A stretch of DNA of 64,000 nucleotides. Source: Pseudomonadota bacterium (GTDB taxonomy: Bacteria > Pseudomonadota > Alphaproteobacteria > Puniceispirillales > Puniceispirillaceae). The notes below the pieces were generated by a model. That model saw only the letters and a program-made list of their open reading frames with translations, ran no database searches and had not been told where the DNA came from. Made by a program: the position numbers and the translations under genes. This document shows positions 19,721 to 28,710 of this stretch, in pieces. The DNA lies in the NCBI GenBank assembly GCA_027620495.1, contig JAQCEA010000013.1, positions 1 through 64,000 on the forward strand, given 5' to 3'. The first letter of the stretch is position 1; each line of letters opens with the position of its first letter.

Positions 19721-19773
19721 TCATACCCAAGCGCTGATCGTAGGGTCTTGAACAAATCCTGCCCCCGCAACCA
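19721..19773 (+). repeat. 53-bp tRNA-tail-like dispersed repeat, copy 3
   Basis: This is the repeat copy that directly abuts a serine-recombinase remnant. On the minus strand the recombinase reading frame runs into the repeat and ends inside it at TGA (the complement of the leading TCA). It differs from copy 2 by one base. It follows putA by about 95 bases. Confidence 0.88.
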
Positions 19774-20047
19774 TTGTTATTTGCACCCCCTCGCTTTTGG
19801 CCCGGGGGTGTTCGTTTTTTGGCTCTATGCCAAGCTTTAGCAAGGCCCCAAGCTCACCGTAGCGTTTGATTTTCAATTTCCCATTTTCTGGAACAAACTG
19901 CACCCGTTCGATCAACTGGCGGATGGCAGTGTTAGTATCGACAAAAATCATCGGGTCGGTTATGTCCAGTATATGGATAGTGGTAAAATGATCGTCAGTG
20001 TTTTGCACTGGTGAAGAATGACCCCGAGGTAGGTCATGATTAATCAA
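19774..20047 (-). pseudogene. C-terminal remnant of a large serine recombinase
   Basis: The frame encodes TNTAIRQLIERVQFVPENGK, KIKRYGELGALLKLG and QITMVAGAGF. This matches the end of many alphaproteobacterial site-specific recombinases of the resolvase/invertase superfamily, where a beta-rich IERV...LRGDLA...LG tail closes the protein. The catalytic and DNA-binding domains (several hundred residues) are missing, so it is a relic. The last codons are supplied by repeat copy 3. It suggests that an element once integrated here, with the recombinase gene next to its attachment site. Confidence 0.55.
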
Positions 20048-20071
20048 TTTAGACGCATAATATAAACGTCA

Positions 20072-22156
20072 ATGCTGGAACGAGAAATGGCTGTTTCGTG
20101 GCGAAAAGATGGGATTTATGGGTTTGTCGTGCTGGACAACCCGCCGGTGAATGCCATTAACCGCGAAATTCGGCAGGGCTTGTTAGAAGCTGTTGACTGG
20201 GCCGAAAGAGAAGGGCTTGAACGGGTCATTTTATCAGGTGCCGGGCCTGCCTTTGCGGCTGGTGCTGACGCCAAGGAATTTGATCGCGCGCCAGAGGCAC
20301 CGCATCTTCCAGATGTTTTAAATCGTATTGAGTCAAGCACGGTGCCATGGATTGCGGCCTTGCATGGTGCGGTTCTTGGCGGCGGTGCGGAATTGGCGTT
20401 GGCGTGCCGTTACCGTGTGGCCCGCAGTGACGCCAGTATTGGGTTTCCAGAGGTCATTTTGGGCCTTGTGCCGGGGGCTGGCGGCACGCAAAGACTGCCC
20501 CGCCTTGTCGGCCTTGGTGAAGCGTTGAATCTTGTGCCAACCGGCAAAGCCATCAATGGCAGGCAGGCCAAGGAGATTGGCCTTGTCGATGAAATTGATG
20601 ATGATCCGCTGGGTTTTGCGGAAATAACCAATGGGGAGTTGCTGGGTATGTCGGTTCCAGTTGGCGCGTTAAACGCTGGTGAGGTTGATGAAGCGCATTA
20701 TGAGTCGGCGAGCGTGCTTGCCAAAAAGCGGATGCGCGGACAAGTCGCACCTCTCAAAGCAATTGATTTATTGCGTGTCGCCCAGACCCAGACGCTAGAA
20801 GCAGGCATGAAGCGTGAGCGTGAAGTTTTTCTGGATTTGCGGCAGTCTGATCAAGCCCGAGCGCTTCGCCATATTTTTTTCGCAGAACGTGGCGCTAAAA
20901 TCCCATCTGATTTAAAGCCAGAGATGAAGATACCGGATCACGTTGCCGTTGTGGGTGGCGGCACAATGGGCGCGGCGATTGCTTATGCTTTTTTAAATAC
21001 TGGTGCAAAAGTTGTGGTTTTGGAGACTGACGCCGATGGTTTGGCGCGTGCGTCCACCAACATTGAGGCGCTGATCAGTAACAGCCTATCATCGGGCCGG
21101 ATTGATGAAACCGCGGCCAATGCGCGGCGTAATCAAATGACGCGAACAACAAATTACCAAGACCTTGCGGGCGTTGATCTTGCAATCGAAGCGGTTTTTG
21201 AGGATGGTTCTGTCAAGCAAAAGGTTTTGCGATCCCTTGAGGCGGCGTTGCGACCGGATGCTGTGATTGCGACAAATACATCTTATCTGGACGTCAATAT
21301 GCTGGCAGCTGCACTGGCTGATCCGTCACGTTTGATTGGTCTGCATTTTTTTGCCCCAGCCCATATCATGAAGCTATTAGAAATCGTCAAAGCCGAGATG
21401 GCGTCTCCAAAAGCACTAGCTGTGGGGTATGCGGTTGCAAAACGCCTTGGCAAAATTCCAGTCGTTGCTGGTGTATGTGACGGCTTTATCGGCAATCGTA
21501 TTTTGGCCCGCTACCGGGAAGCGGCTGATACCTTGCTCATGGATGGCTGTACACCATGGGACATTGACGAGGCGATGGTCGATTTTGGCTATGCGATGGG
21601 GCCGTATGCGGCACAGGATTTATCGGGTCTTGATATTGCCCATGCAAACCGCCGCCGGCAAGATGCTACACGTGATCCGGCGCGGCGCTATATCCCCATT
21701 GCTGATCAGTTGGTAGCGGCTGGGAGACTGGGGCGTAAATCCGGTGCTGGGTGGTATCAATACCCGGCAAATGGCGGCAGAGACATAGACCCGGCCATTG
21801 AGAAAATCATTTTACAAGCGGCGGCATCAGCTGGCATTGATCGCCGCGCCTTTACCCCATCTGACATTCAAAACCGGCTTGTGCTGGCGATGATTAATGA
21901 AGCGGCAAATATTCGTTTTGATGGCATTGCGGCAACAACGGCTGATATCGATCTTGTGCTGGTTCATGGCTATGGCTTTCCGCGTTGGCGTGGTGGGCTT
22001 TTGCATTATGCCGACCAGATTGGCGTTGACCGATTGCTGGCAATGCTCGGAATGTACGCGGCAGAAGACCCGCTTGTCTGGCACCCAAGCCCGGTGCTTA
22101 TCGATTGCGCTGAAGCCAAAATCAGTTTGGCCGACTGGCAAGCAGAAAATCATTAG
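20072..22156 (+). CDS. Bifunctional enoyl-CoA hydratase / 3-hydroxyacyl-CoA dehydrogenase (FadB/FadJ type)
   Basis: It hydrates enoyl-CoA and oxidises the 3-hydroxyacyl-CoA product. The 694 residues comprise an N-terminal crotonase domain (about 1-190: SGAGPAFAAGADAKEF, LHGAVLGGGAELALACRY, catalytic region GFPEVILGLVPGAGGTQRLP). An NAD-binding domain opens with VAVVGGGTMGAAIAYAF near residue 292, followed by HFFAPAHIMKLLEIVKAE and GVCDGFIGNRIL. It begins an operon that continues through a HAAT transporter to a thiolase. A second in-frame ATG five codons in is an alternative start. The sequence is G+C-richer than the urease region. Confidence 0.93.
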   Translation: MLEREMAVSWRKDGIYGFVVLDNPPVNAINREIRQGLLEAVDWAEREGLERVILSGAGPAFAAGADAKEFDRAPEAPHLPDVLNRIESSTVPWIAALHGAVLGGGAELALACRYRVARSDASIGFPEVILGLVPGAGGTQRLPRLVGLGEALNLVPTGKAINGRQAKEIGLVDEIDDDPLGFAEITNGELLGMSVPVGALNAGEVDEAHYESASVLAKKRMRGQVAPLKAIDLLRVAQTQTLEAGMKREREVFLDLRQSDQARALRHIFFAERGAKIPSDLKPEMKIPDHVAVVGGGTMGAAIAYAFLNTGAKVVVLETDADGLARASTNIEALISNSLSSGRIDETAANARRNQMTRTTNYQDLAGVDLAIEAVFEDGSVKQKVLRSLEAALRPDAVIATNTSYLDVNMLAAALADPSRLIGLHFFAPAHIMKLLEIVKAEMASPKALAVGYAVAKRLGKIPVVAGVCDGFIGNRILARYREAADTLLMDGCTPWDIDEAMVDFGYAMGPYAAQDLSGLDIAHANRRRQDATRDPARRYIPIADQLVAAGRLGRKSGAGWYQYPANGGRDIDPAIEKIILQAAASAGIDRRAFTPSDIQNRLVLAMINEAANIRFDGIAATTADIDLVLVHGYGFPRWRGGLLHYADQIGVDRLLAMLGMYAAEDPLVWHPSPVLIDCAEAKISLADWQAENH

Positions 22157-22290
22157 ACCATGGCGGGTCTATGTTTCTGATTTTTTCAAACGATGAACGT
22201 CATATTCATCCTATCAATGCCTGCGCTTCGATTGATATTTGACAAGCGGTATAGTAAACATAGCGCGCCGAGATATAGGGAGAGATTACC

Positions 22291-23445
22291 ATGAAGAAAG
22301 TTTTTATGATCGCCGCAATGGCGACAGCCGTTGCGATGGCCCCAGCCAACGCAGAAACTGTTAAAATTGGTTATATGACCACATTGTCAGGGGGGGCTGG
22401 CATTATTGGCAAGCAAATGCAAAATGCTGTAGAGCTGGCACTAGAGCATAAAGGCGGCAAGCTTGGCGGCATGGACGCCGAAGTCATTTTTGTTGATGAT
22501 CAGCGCAAACCAGATGTGGCAAAACAGCTGGCCAATCGGTTGGTGAAAAGTGACCGTGTTGATGTGGTTGCTGGTGTCATCTGGTCAAATCTTCTGATGG
22601 CGATTCATAAACCCGTGACACGCGCTGATACATTGTTGATCAGCTCTAATGCTGGGCCATCACCAATTGCCGGTGAAGAATGCCATGAAAACTTTTTTTC
22701 TATGTCTTGGCAAAATGACCAGACCCCCGAAGCCATGGGCAAATATATGCAGGATGCCGGTATCAAATCGGTCTATCTGATGGCACCAAATTATCAAGCT
22801 GGCAAAGATATGCTGTCTGGCTTCAAACGCTATTATACCGGCGAAATTGCTGGTGAAGTTTACACCAAATTGGGACAAAGTGACTTTCAGGCAGAATTGT
22901 CAGCCTTGCGCGCTGTCGCACCGGAAACAACCATGGTGTTCCAGCCTGGCGGTATGGGCATTAATTTTGTCAAACAATGGAAACAAGCCGGCATGGATGG
23001 GGTGAGCAAGCTTTATCAGGTCTTTACCGTTGATGGTGTGTCTTTGCCAGCGCTAAAGGAAACAGCCCTTGGTATTTTGGGAACCCAATCTTGGTCGCCT
23101 GATCTTGATAACGACATCAACAAGAAATTTGTCGCCGATTACAAGGCAAAATTTGGCGGCTACCCATCATTCTATGCGGCACAGGCTTATGACACCATCA
23201 TGGCGGTTGACCATGCGATTACCACATCAGGTAGCAAAGATACCGACAAAATGCGGGCGGCGCTGGCCAAGGGCAATATCCCGACAACGCGTGGGGTGTT
23301 GAAAATGAACAGCAATCATTTTCCGATCCAGAATTTCTATCTTCGTGATACCGTTCTGGACGCTGATGGTGTTGTCACCTCAAAGGTTTTGTCGACAGTG
23401 TTTACTGATCATGCCGATTCATATGCGGCAAGCTGTAAATTCTAG
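22291..23445 (+). CDS. HAAT-family substrate-binding protein
   Basis: This is a periplasmic binding protein (PBP1 fold) of 384 residues with a Sec signal peptide (MKKVFMIAAMATAVAMAPANA). The mature start ETVKIGYMTTLSGGAGIIG and the middle segment TMVFQPGGMGINFVKQWKQ are typical of the branch that binds aromatic or short organic acids more often than amino acids, though this is inference. GGGAGAG precedes the ATG. It lies between a fatty-acid-oxidation-type enzyme and permease genes, so the ligand is likely degraded by the flanking enzymes. Confidence 0.9.
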   Translation: MKKVFMIAAMATAVAMAPANAETVKIGYMTTLSGGAGIIGKQMQNAVELALEHKGGKLGGMDAEVIFVDDQRKPDVAKQLANRLVKSDRVDVVAGVIWSNLLMAIHKPVTRADTLLISSNAGPSPIAGEECHENFFSMSWQNDQTPEAMGKYMQDAGIKSVYLMAPNYQAGKDMLSGFKRYYTGEIAGEVYTKLGQSDFQAELSALRAVAPETTMVFQPGGMGINFVKQWKQAGMDGVSKLYQVFTVDGVSLPALKETALGILGTQSWSPDLDNDINKKFVADYKAKFGGYPSFYAAQAYDTIMAVDHAITTSGSKDTDKMRAALAKGNIPTTRGVLKMNSNHFPIQNFYLRDTVLDADGVVTSKVLSTVFTDHADSYAASCKF

Positions 23446-23458
23446 ATAGACCGCGATT

Positions 23459-23483
23459 GGCTGGCGGTGAACTGCCGCCAGCC
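23459..23483 (+). promoter_or_regulatory. Intercistronic hairpin after the binding-protein gene
   Basis: This is a perfect 9-bp G+C-rich inverted repeat (GGCTGGCGG, 7-base loop, CCGCCAGCC) just after the binding-protein stop and before the permease start, without a T-run. Such hairpins often stabilise the upstream mRNA, which would give more binding protein than permease. The role is inferred. Confidence 0.6.
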
Positions 23484-23526
23484 GCACCCACCATGCCCGA
23501 AACGCCATTGTGACAAGGTCTTGTGG

Positions 23527-24447
23527 ATGACATTAACCCTTATCCTTGAACAGGCTTTTAACGGGCTACAGGCGGGCGTGACATTGTTTCTTGTTGCGGC
23601 TGGCCTCACCTTAATTTTAGGCATTATGGATGTTGTCTTTCTGGCGCATGGCGCACAGGTGATGATTGGTGCCTATGCGGCGGCGGCCATTGCCGCGGCA
23701 ACTGGCAATTTCTATATAGGGCTATTGCTGGCGGTCCCAGTGACCTTTGCCAGCGGCTATCTCTTAGAATTTTTGTTGATCCGGCACCTCTATCGGCGCG
23801 ACCATATGGATCAGGTGTTAGCAACTTTTGGTTTGATCCTGTTTTTTAACGAGCTGATCCGGATTGGGTTTGGGCCAGCGGCGCTCTATTCTGATTTGCC
23901 GCCATCATTATCTGGCTTTGTTGAAATTCTGCCGGGTACACCCTATCCGGTTTATCGTCTTGGGGTGATTCTGGTTGGCCTTGCCTGTGCTATTGCGATC
24001 CATATGTTTGTCTCGCGCACCCGTATTGGGGCGATGGTGCGGGCGGGGGCCAATAACCCGGAAATGACCGCCGCGCTCGGCATTAATATCAAGATTTTAT
24101 TTCGGTTTATTTTTGCCACCGGGGCCTGTTTTGCCGGTGTGGCTGGCATGATGCTGGGGCCGATCACCGCGGTACAGCCGGGGATGGGGGAACCGCATTT
24201 GATCCTGTCATTGGTGGTGATCATTATTGGCGGCATTGGGTCGGTGCGCGGGGCCTTTATCGCGGCCATTATTGTCGGGCTTGTTGATACATTGGGGCGG
24301 GTCTTTTTGCCAGCAATGCTGCGTCTGGTTGTTGATCAGGCAACCGCTGATGGGGCTGGCCCGGCAGTGGCGTCTATGCTGGTCTATATCTTAATGGCGG
24401 TGGTGCTTATTTTCCGGCCAACAGGCCTGTTTCCGGCAAAGGGGTGA
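23527..24447 (+). CDS. HAAT-family ABC transporter permease, LivH type
   Basis: The track ORF begins at 23467 inside the hairpin region. The ATG at 23527 (MTLTLILEQAFNGLQAGV), preceded by AAGG, gives the family N-terminus and 306 residues. About eight helices are present, with GLTLILGIMDVVFLAHGAQVM near residue 32 and the late GGIGSVRGAFIAAIIVGLVD. It forms the membrane channel with the LivM-type subunit four bases downstream. Confidence 0.92.
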   Translation: MTLTLILEQAFNGLQAGVTLFLVAAGLTLILGIMDVVFLAHGAQVMIGAYAAAAIAAATGNFYIGLLLAVPVTFASGYLLEFLLIRHLYRRDHMDQVLATFGLILFFNELIRIGFGPAALYSDLPPSLSGFVEILPGTPYPVYRLGVILVGLACAIAIHMFVSRTRIGAMVRAGANNPEMTAALGINIKILFRFIFATGACFAGVAGMMLGPITAVQPGMGEPHLILSLVVIIIGGIGSVRGAFIAAIIVGLVDTLGRVFLPAMLRLVVDQATADGAGPAVASMLVYILMAVVLIFRPTGLFPAKG

Positions 24448-24451
24448 TCCG

Positions 24452-25477
24452 GTGTCAGCCATTCGCGATTTTATTGGACTGGTAGGTGACGGGGTGAAAG
24501 CCAACCAGACTTTGTGGCTGTTGGTTTTCGGCTTTGCGCTGTTCCCGATCTTCAGCTATTTTGCCGATTTGCCATTCTGGAATGATGTGGCAATGCGGAT
24601 CATGCTGTTGGGGATGGCGGCAATGGGGCTGAATTTGGTCCTCGGCTATGGCGGTATGGTGTCATTTGGCCATGCGGCTTTCATTGGCATTGGTGCCTAT
24701 TGTGTTGGCATCAGCCAATTTTATGGCATCAGTAATGGCTGGGCGCATCTTGGTTTTAGTATTGTTACCTGCGGGCTGGCAGGGTTGGTGATCGGCTATC
24801 TAGCACTGCGTACCAGCGGTATTTATTTCATTATGATCACGCTGGCATTCGCGCAGATGCTGTTCTTTTTATTTGTGTCGCTAGAGGCCTATGGCGGTGA
24901 TGACGGCATGAGTGTCGACCGCGGCGAATTTGGCTTTATTGATCTTTATGATCCGTTGCGCCTGTATTTTCTGATTTGGTGCGCGCTGGCACTTGTCAGT
25001 TTGGCACTCATGTTTATCGTGCGGTCGCGTTTTGGGGTAACTTTGCGGGCCATCAAAAGCAATGAATCGCGGATCGAGGCGATGGGGCTGTCTCCTTTGC
25101 GGTTTAAAATGGTCGGCTATGTGATTTCGGCGGTGATTTGTGGGATCGCCGGTACATTATTTGCCAGCTGGCAGGAATATGTCTCGCCAGACATCATGCA
25201 TTGGACGCGGTCAGGCGAATTAATGATCATTATCATTCTTGGCGGGCTTGCCACGCTGGCTGGCCCCTTGCTTGGCGCGATTGTCTTTCTGCTTCTTGAA
25301 GAAAGCCTGCCGATGTTGCTTGGCGCGGTGGCTCCGGCCTATGCAGAAAACTGGATGATTATTTTTGGCCCCCTATTGATTATGGTCGTGCTGTTTGGTC
25401 GGGGTGGGTTGACCGGCATTATTGACCGTTTGTCTGGGACGCGGGGCAATGCAGATCACAAGGCAGGCCCGCGATGA
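24452..25477 (+). CDS. HAAT-family ABC transporter permease, LivM type
   Basis: The protein has 341 residues, starts at GTG, and has about ten helices. Typical segments are LNLVLGYGGMVSFGHAAFIG near residue 65 and IKSNESRIEAMGLSPLRFK near residue 205. It overlaps the next ATPase gene by four bases. The C-terminus ends in a polar tail. Confidence 0.92.
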   Translation: MSAIRDFIGLVGDGVKANQTLWLLVFGFALFPIFSYFADLPFWNDVAMRIMLLGMAAMGLNLVLGYGGMVSFGHAAFIGIGAYCVGISQFYGISNGWAHLGFSIVTCGLAGLVIGYLALRTSGIYFIMITLAFAQMLFFLFVSLEAYGGDDGMSVDRGEFGFIDLYDPLRLYFLIWCALALVSLALMFIVRSRFGVTLRAIKSNESRIEAMGLSPLRFKMVGYVISAVICGIAGTLFASWQEYVSPDIMHWTRSGELMIIIILGGLATLAGPLLGAIVFLLLEESLPMLLGAVAPAYAENWMIIFGPLLIMVVLFGRGGLTGIIDRLSGTRGNADHKAGPR

Positions 25478-26220
25478 GCCGTGCTGTATTAGAATTGCAG
25501 GGTCTTAATAAATCCTTTGGCGCGTTGCACGCCACCCGGGATTTATCTTTTTGTGTGAATGCCGGTGAAATTCACGCATTGATTGGACCCAACGGGGCCG
25601 GCAAGACAACCTTGATCCAGCAAATATATGGCGCGTTGAAGCCTGATACCGGGCATGTTTTGTTAAATGGCAAAGATATCACCAGCTTGCCGGTGCCTGG
25701 CCGGGTGCGCGCTGGCATTGGCCGGTCATTCCAAATTAGCAATGTGCTGATGGATTTTACCGTTTTGGAAAATGGCATCATTGCCGAACAAGCCCGTCTT
25801 GGGCAGAGCTTTCGGTTCCTACGTCCAGCCTTTGACGACCCAGACTTGATCGCGGGTGCGCGGAAAATTCTGGCTCGTGTCGGACTGAATGACCGCGCCG
25901 ACCAACGGGTTGGCGATCTGGCGCATGGGGAACGCCGAATGTTGGAACTGGCACTGGCGTTGGCAACCGCACCGCAATTATTGCTTCTTGATGAACCAAT
26001 GGCAGGGGCTGGCCCAGAAGAAAGTCAGCGCATGAGCCAGATCATAGAGACGCTTCGCGGCAAATTGGCGATCTTGTTGATTGAACATGATATGGATGCG
26101 GTGTTTCGCCTTGCAGACCGGATCACCGTGCTGGTTGAAGGTGCGGTGATTGCCAGTGGTACGGCTGATGAGATTAGTAATAGTGCGGCTGTGCAAACCG
26201 CCTATTTGGGAAGTGAATGA
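25474..26220 (+). CDS. HAAT-family ABC transporter ATPase, LivG type
   Basis: This is a 248-residue ATPase with Walker A GPNGAGKTT, signature region LAHGERRMLELA and Walker B LLLLDEPMAG. The C-terminus has NSAAVQTAYLGSE as in LivG. It overlaps the permease upstream and the LivF-type gene downstream by four bases each, so the five genes are one translationally coupled unit. Confidence 0.92.
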   Translation: MSRAVLELQGLNKSFGALHATRDLSFCVNAGEIHALIGPNGAGKTTLIQQIYGALKPDTGHVLLNGKDITSLPVPGRVRAGIGRSFQISNVLMDFTVLENGIIAEQARLGQSFRFLRPAFDDPDLIAGARKILARVGLNDRADQRVGDLAHGERRMLELALALATAPQLLLLDEPMAGAGPEESQRMSQIIETLRGKLAILLIEHDMDAVFRLADRITVLVEGAVIASGTADEISNSAAVQTAYLGSE

Positions 26221-26927
26221 CCATGCTGGACCTTCATAACATTGAAACTGGATATGGCGCCGGTAAAGTTCTGTTTGGTGTGTCGTTGTCAGTCACTGCT
26301 GGGGCCTGCGTGTCATTAATGGGGCGCAATGGCATGGGGAAAACCACAACGGTGCGTGCCATTATGGGGCAATTGCCGCTGACCAGCGGACGCATTAGCC
26401 GTTTTGGCGATGATCAGGACGATCGGTCATCATTTGAAATTGCCCGTGCCGGTATCGGGCTGGTGCCAGAGGGCCGACAGATTTTTTCTAACCTCACTGT
26501 ACGGGAAAATTTGCAAACATTTTACCGGATGCCTGCTGGCCAGACTGGTGCCGCGTGGCATCTTGACCGGGTGCTGGCGCTGTTTCCGCGTTTGTCCGAA
26601 CGTCTGGAACATGCGGGCAATCATCTGTCAGGTGGCGAGCAACAGATGCTGGCGATTGGACGGGCGTTGATGACCAACCCGAAATTGCTCATACTTGATG
26701 AAGCCACCCAAGGGCTGGCACCGATCATCCGCCAACAGATTTGGGATTGTTTGAACCAGTTAAAGCAAGATGGACAATCCATCCTGATTATCGACAAAAA
26801 TGTCGATGCCATCGCCAAACTTGCTGATCATATTTACATTCTCGATAAAGGCCGGGTTGTGTGGCATGGCGATTCAGACGCACTTTTGGCGACGCCTGAT
26901 TTGAAATCGCGTTATCTTGGTGTGTAA
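26217..26927 (+). CDS. HAAT-family ABC transporter ATPase, LivF type
   Basis: This is a 236-residue ATPase with Walker A GRNGMGKTT, signature LSGGEQQMLAIG and Walker B LLILDEATQG. It completes the second HAAT importer in the window. Sequence identity to the LivF-type protein at 9349 is clearly limited, so the two systems are not recent duplicates. The thiolase gene follows after about 50 bases. Confidence 0.92.
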   Translation: MTMLDLHNIETGYGAGKVLFGVSLSVTAGACVSLMGRNGMGKTTTVRAIMGQLPLTSGRISRFGDDQDDRSSFEIARAGIGLVPEGRQIFSNLTVRENLQTFYRMPAGQTGAAWHLDRVLALFPRLSERLEHAGNHLSGGEQQMLAIGRALMTNPKLLILDEATQGLAPIIRQQIWDCLNQLKQDGQSILIIDKNVDAIAKLADHIYILDKGRVVWHGDSDALLATPDLKSRYLGV

Positions 26928-26975
26928 TATAGCGTCATTATCGGTTCTGGCTGAGACATGATGGGGACAGGCAAA

Positions 26976-28181
26976 ATGTTGGATGCTTTTATTTGTGACG
27001 CGATACGCACCCCCATCGGCCGTTATGGTGGTGGGCTGGCCACTATGCGGCCTGATGATCTGGCGGCACATGTCATCTGCACCCTGATGCAACGCAATCC
27101 GTCACTTGATCCATATGCGGTTGACGAAGTTGTTTTCGGCTGTGCCAATCAGGCTGGTGAAGACAATCGCAATGTGGCCCGCATGGCGTTGTTGCTTGCT
27201 GGTTTGCCGGTCGAGGTGCCAGCCAGCACCATCAACCGGCTGTGTGCATCTGGCATGGACGCCGTGGCAAGTGCGGCGCGCGGCATTATTGCAGGCGATT
27301 TTCAGCTTGCTATAGCTGGCGGCGTTGAAAGCATGAGCCGCGCCCCGTTTGTCATGCCAAAGGCTGAAACCGCCTTTGTTCGCAGTTACCAGATATTTGA
27401 CACAACCATTGGCTGGCGGTTTGTAAACCCGGCCATGCAGGCGATCTATGGCATCGATTCAATGCCGGAAACCGCCGATAATGTGGCGGTTGATTATGCC
27501 ATCAGCCGGCAGGATCAAGACGCTTTTGCCTTGCGGTCACAGCAACGCTGGGCAGTGGCACATAAAGCTGGCGTTTTTGCTGATGAGATTGCCCCTGTGG
27601 CGGTGCCAAAGCGCCGCGGAGAACCGGTCATCTTCGATACAGATGAGCATCCGCGCCCGCAAACGACAATCGAACAGCTGAAAAATCTTGATGGGGTGAA
27701 TGGGCCGGACTCTACCGTGACCGCTGGTAATGCGTCAGGTGTCAATGATGGCGCGGCAGCACTTTTGCTGGCATCTGAACAGGGCATAAACACCCACGGA
27801 TTGACGCCGCTTGCCCGTATTGTGGCAAGCGCAACAGCTGGTGTGCCGCCGCGCATTATGGGGATGGGCCCGGTACCAGCCAGCCAAAAGGCATTAAAAA
27901 AAGCTGGCCTCACCATTGATGATATTGATGTGATTGAAATCAACGAGGCGTTTGCGGCACAGGGCCTTGCTTGCCTCCGCGGGCTTGGCATTGCCGATGA
28001 CGCGCCGCATGTAAACCCAAATGGTGGGGCGATTGCGCTTGGTCATCCGCTTGGCATGTCTGGGGCGCGATTGGTGCTAACAGCGGCCTATGAACTCAAA
28101 CGCCGTGGTGGCCGCTATGCGCTCTGCACCATGTGTATAGGTGTGGGCCAGGGCATGGCATTGATTATTGAGGCCTGCTAG
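26976..28181 (+). CDS. Thiolase, beta-ketoadipyl-CoA thiolase (PcaF/PaaJ) type
   Basis: It cleaves a 3-oxoacyl-CoA with CoA. The ATG at 26976 gives MLDAFICDAIRTPIGRYGGG and 401 residues, the normal PcaF length. The track start six codons upstream is less likely. The catalytic cysteine is in NRLCASGMDAV, and the histidine and second cysteine are in GGAIALGHPLGMSGARL and CTMCIGVGQG. The segment YQIFDTTIGWRFVNPAMQ is characteristic of the beta-ketoadipyl branch. Together with the hydratase/dehydrogenase at 20072 this would degrade a dicarboxylic or aromatic-derived acyl-CoA brought in by the intervening transporter. Degraded copies of its 3' end occur elsewhere in the window. Confidence 0.9.
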   Translation: MLDAFICDAIRTPIGRYGGGLATMRPDDLAAHVICTLMQRNPSLDPYAVDEVVFGCANQAGEDNRNVARMALLLAGLPVEVPASTINRLCASGMDAVASAARGIIAGDFQLAIAGGVESMSRAPFVMPKAETAFVRSYQIFDTTIGWRFVNPAMQAIYGIDSMPETADNVAVDYAISRQDQDAFALRSQQRWAVAHKAGVFADEIAPVAVPKRRGEPVIFDTDEHPRPQTTIEQLKNLDGVNGPDSTVTAGNASGVNDGAAALLLASEQGINTHGLTPLARIVASATAGVPPRIMGMGPVPASQKALKKAGLTIDDIDVIEINEAFAAQGLACLRGLGIADDAPHVNPNGGAIALGHPLGMSGARLVLTAAYELKRRGGRYALCTMCIGVGQGMALIIEAC

Positions 28182-28264
28182 CGGACGGTGATTTGCGCCG
28201 CTTACTTTGATAGTCCCACACAACCTACCCACGCCATGGCCTTCAGTAAATCAACATGTTTGGC

Positions 28265-28639
28265 TTAATAGCCGCCATCGGCGTCATGTGTTTCGTGGCC
28301 TGACAGTGCAGGCGTGAAAGTGCAAATTAATCGCAGGTCACCCTTGAGCGCGCGAAGGATGTGGCGGTCGTGCTGGTTCAGCGCATACATGACACCGGGG
28401 CGAATGGGCCACGCTTCACCAGTTGCGACATTAACCACCTCGCCTTCACCCTCAATACAGTAGTTCGACTCAAGGTGGTTTTTATATTCAAGATGTAATT
28501 CAGCACCCTCTTTCACCAGCGTGTCATGGAGAGAACATCCCATTTGATCATCGGCGAGAACGATACGACGGCTTTCCCAGCCGTCACCTTTTGCGTGCCG
28601 CCAAGACCCGATTACGTCACTCAATTCACGAACAATCAA
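28265..28639 (-). CDS. ectC: Orphan L-ectoine synthase (EctC)
   Basis: It cyclises N-acetyl-diaminobutyrate to the compatible solute ectoine. The track start (ATG 28672) adds 11 residues not seen in the family. A TTG at 28639 gives LIVRELSDVIGSWRHAKGDGW, matching the usual EctC beginning, and is preceded by AAGGAG. That gives 124 residues, close to the usual 125-135. The cupin core is visible (HDTLVKEGAELHLEYKNHLE, YCIEGEGEV, PGVMYALNQHDRH). No ectA, ectB or ectD is nearby, so it is either orphan or served by distant genes or imported precursor. Confidence 0.85.
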   Translation of the reverse strand: MIVRELSDVIGSWRHAKGDGWESRRIVLADDQMGCSLHDTLVKEGAELHLEYKNHLESNYCIEGEGEVVNVATGEAWPIRPGVMYALNQHDRHILRALKGDLRLICTFTPALSGHETHDADGGY

Positions 28640-28710
28640 TGTCTTTGCTCCTTCAAAGAAATTACCGGGCATTTGTCAGTCAATAACCTAAAGATTGCCA
28701 AGGTTTCTTG

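Noticed and set aside
27515-27991. Minus-strand 158-codon ORF
   Set aside because: It is antisense to the thiolase gene, an open frame produced by biased codon use on the coding strand.
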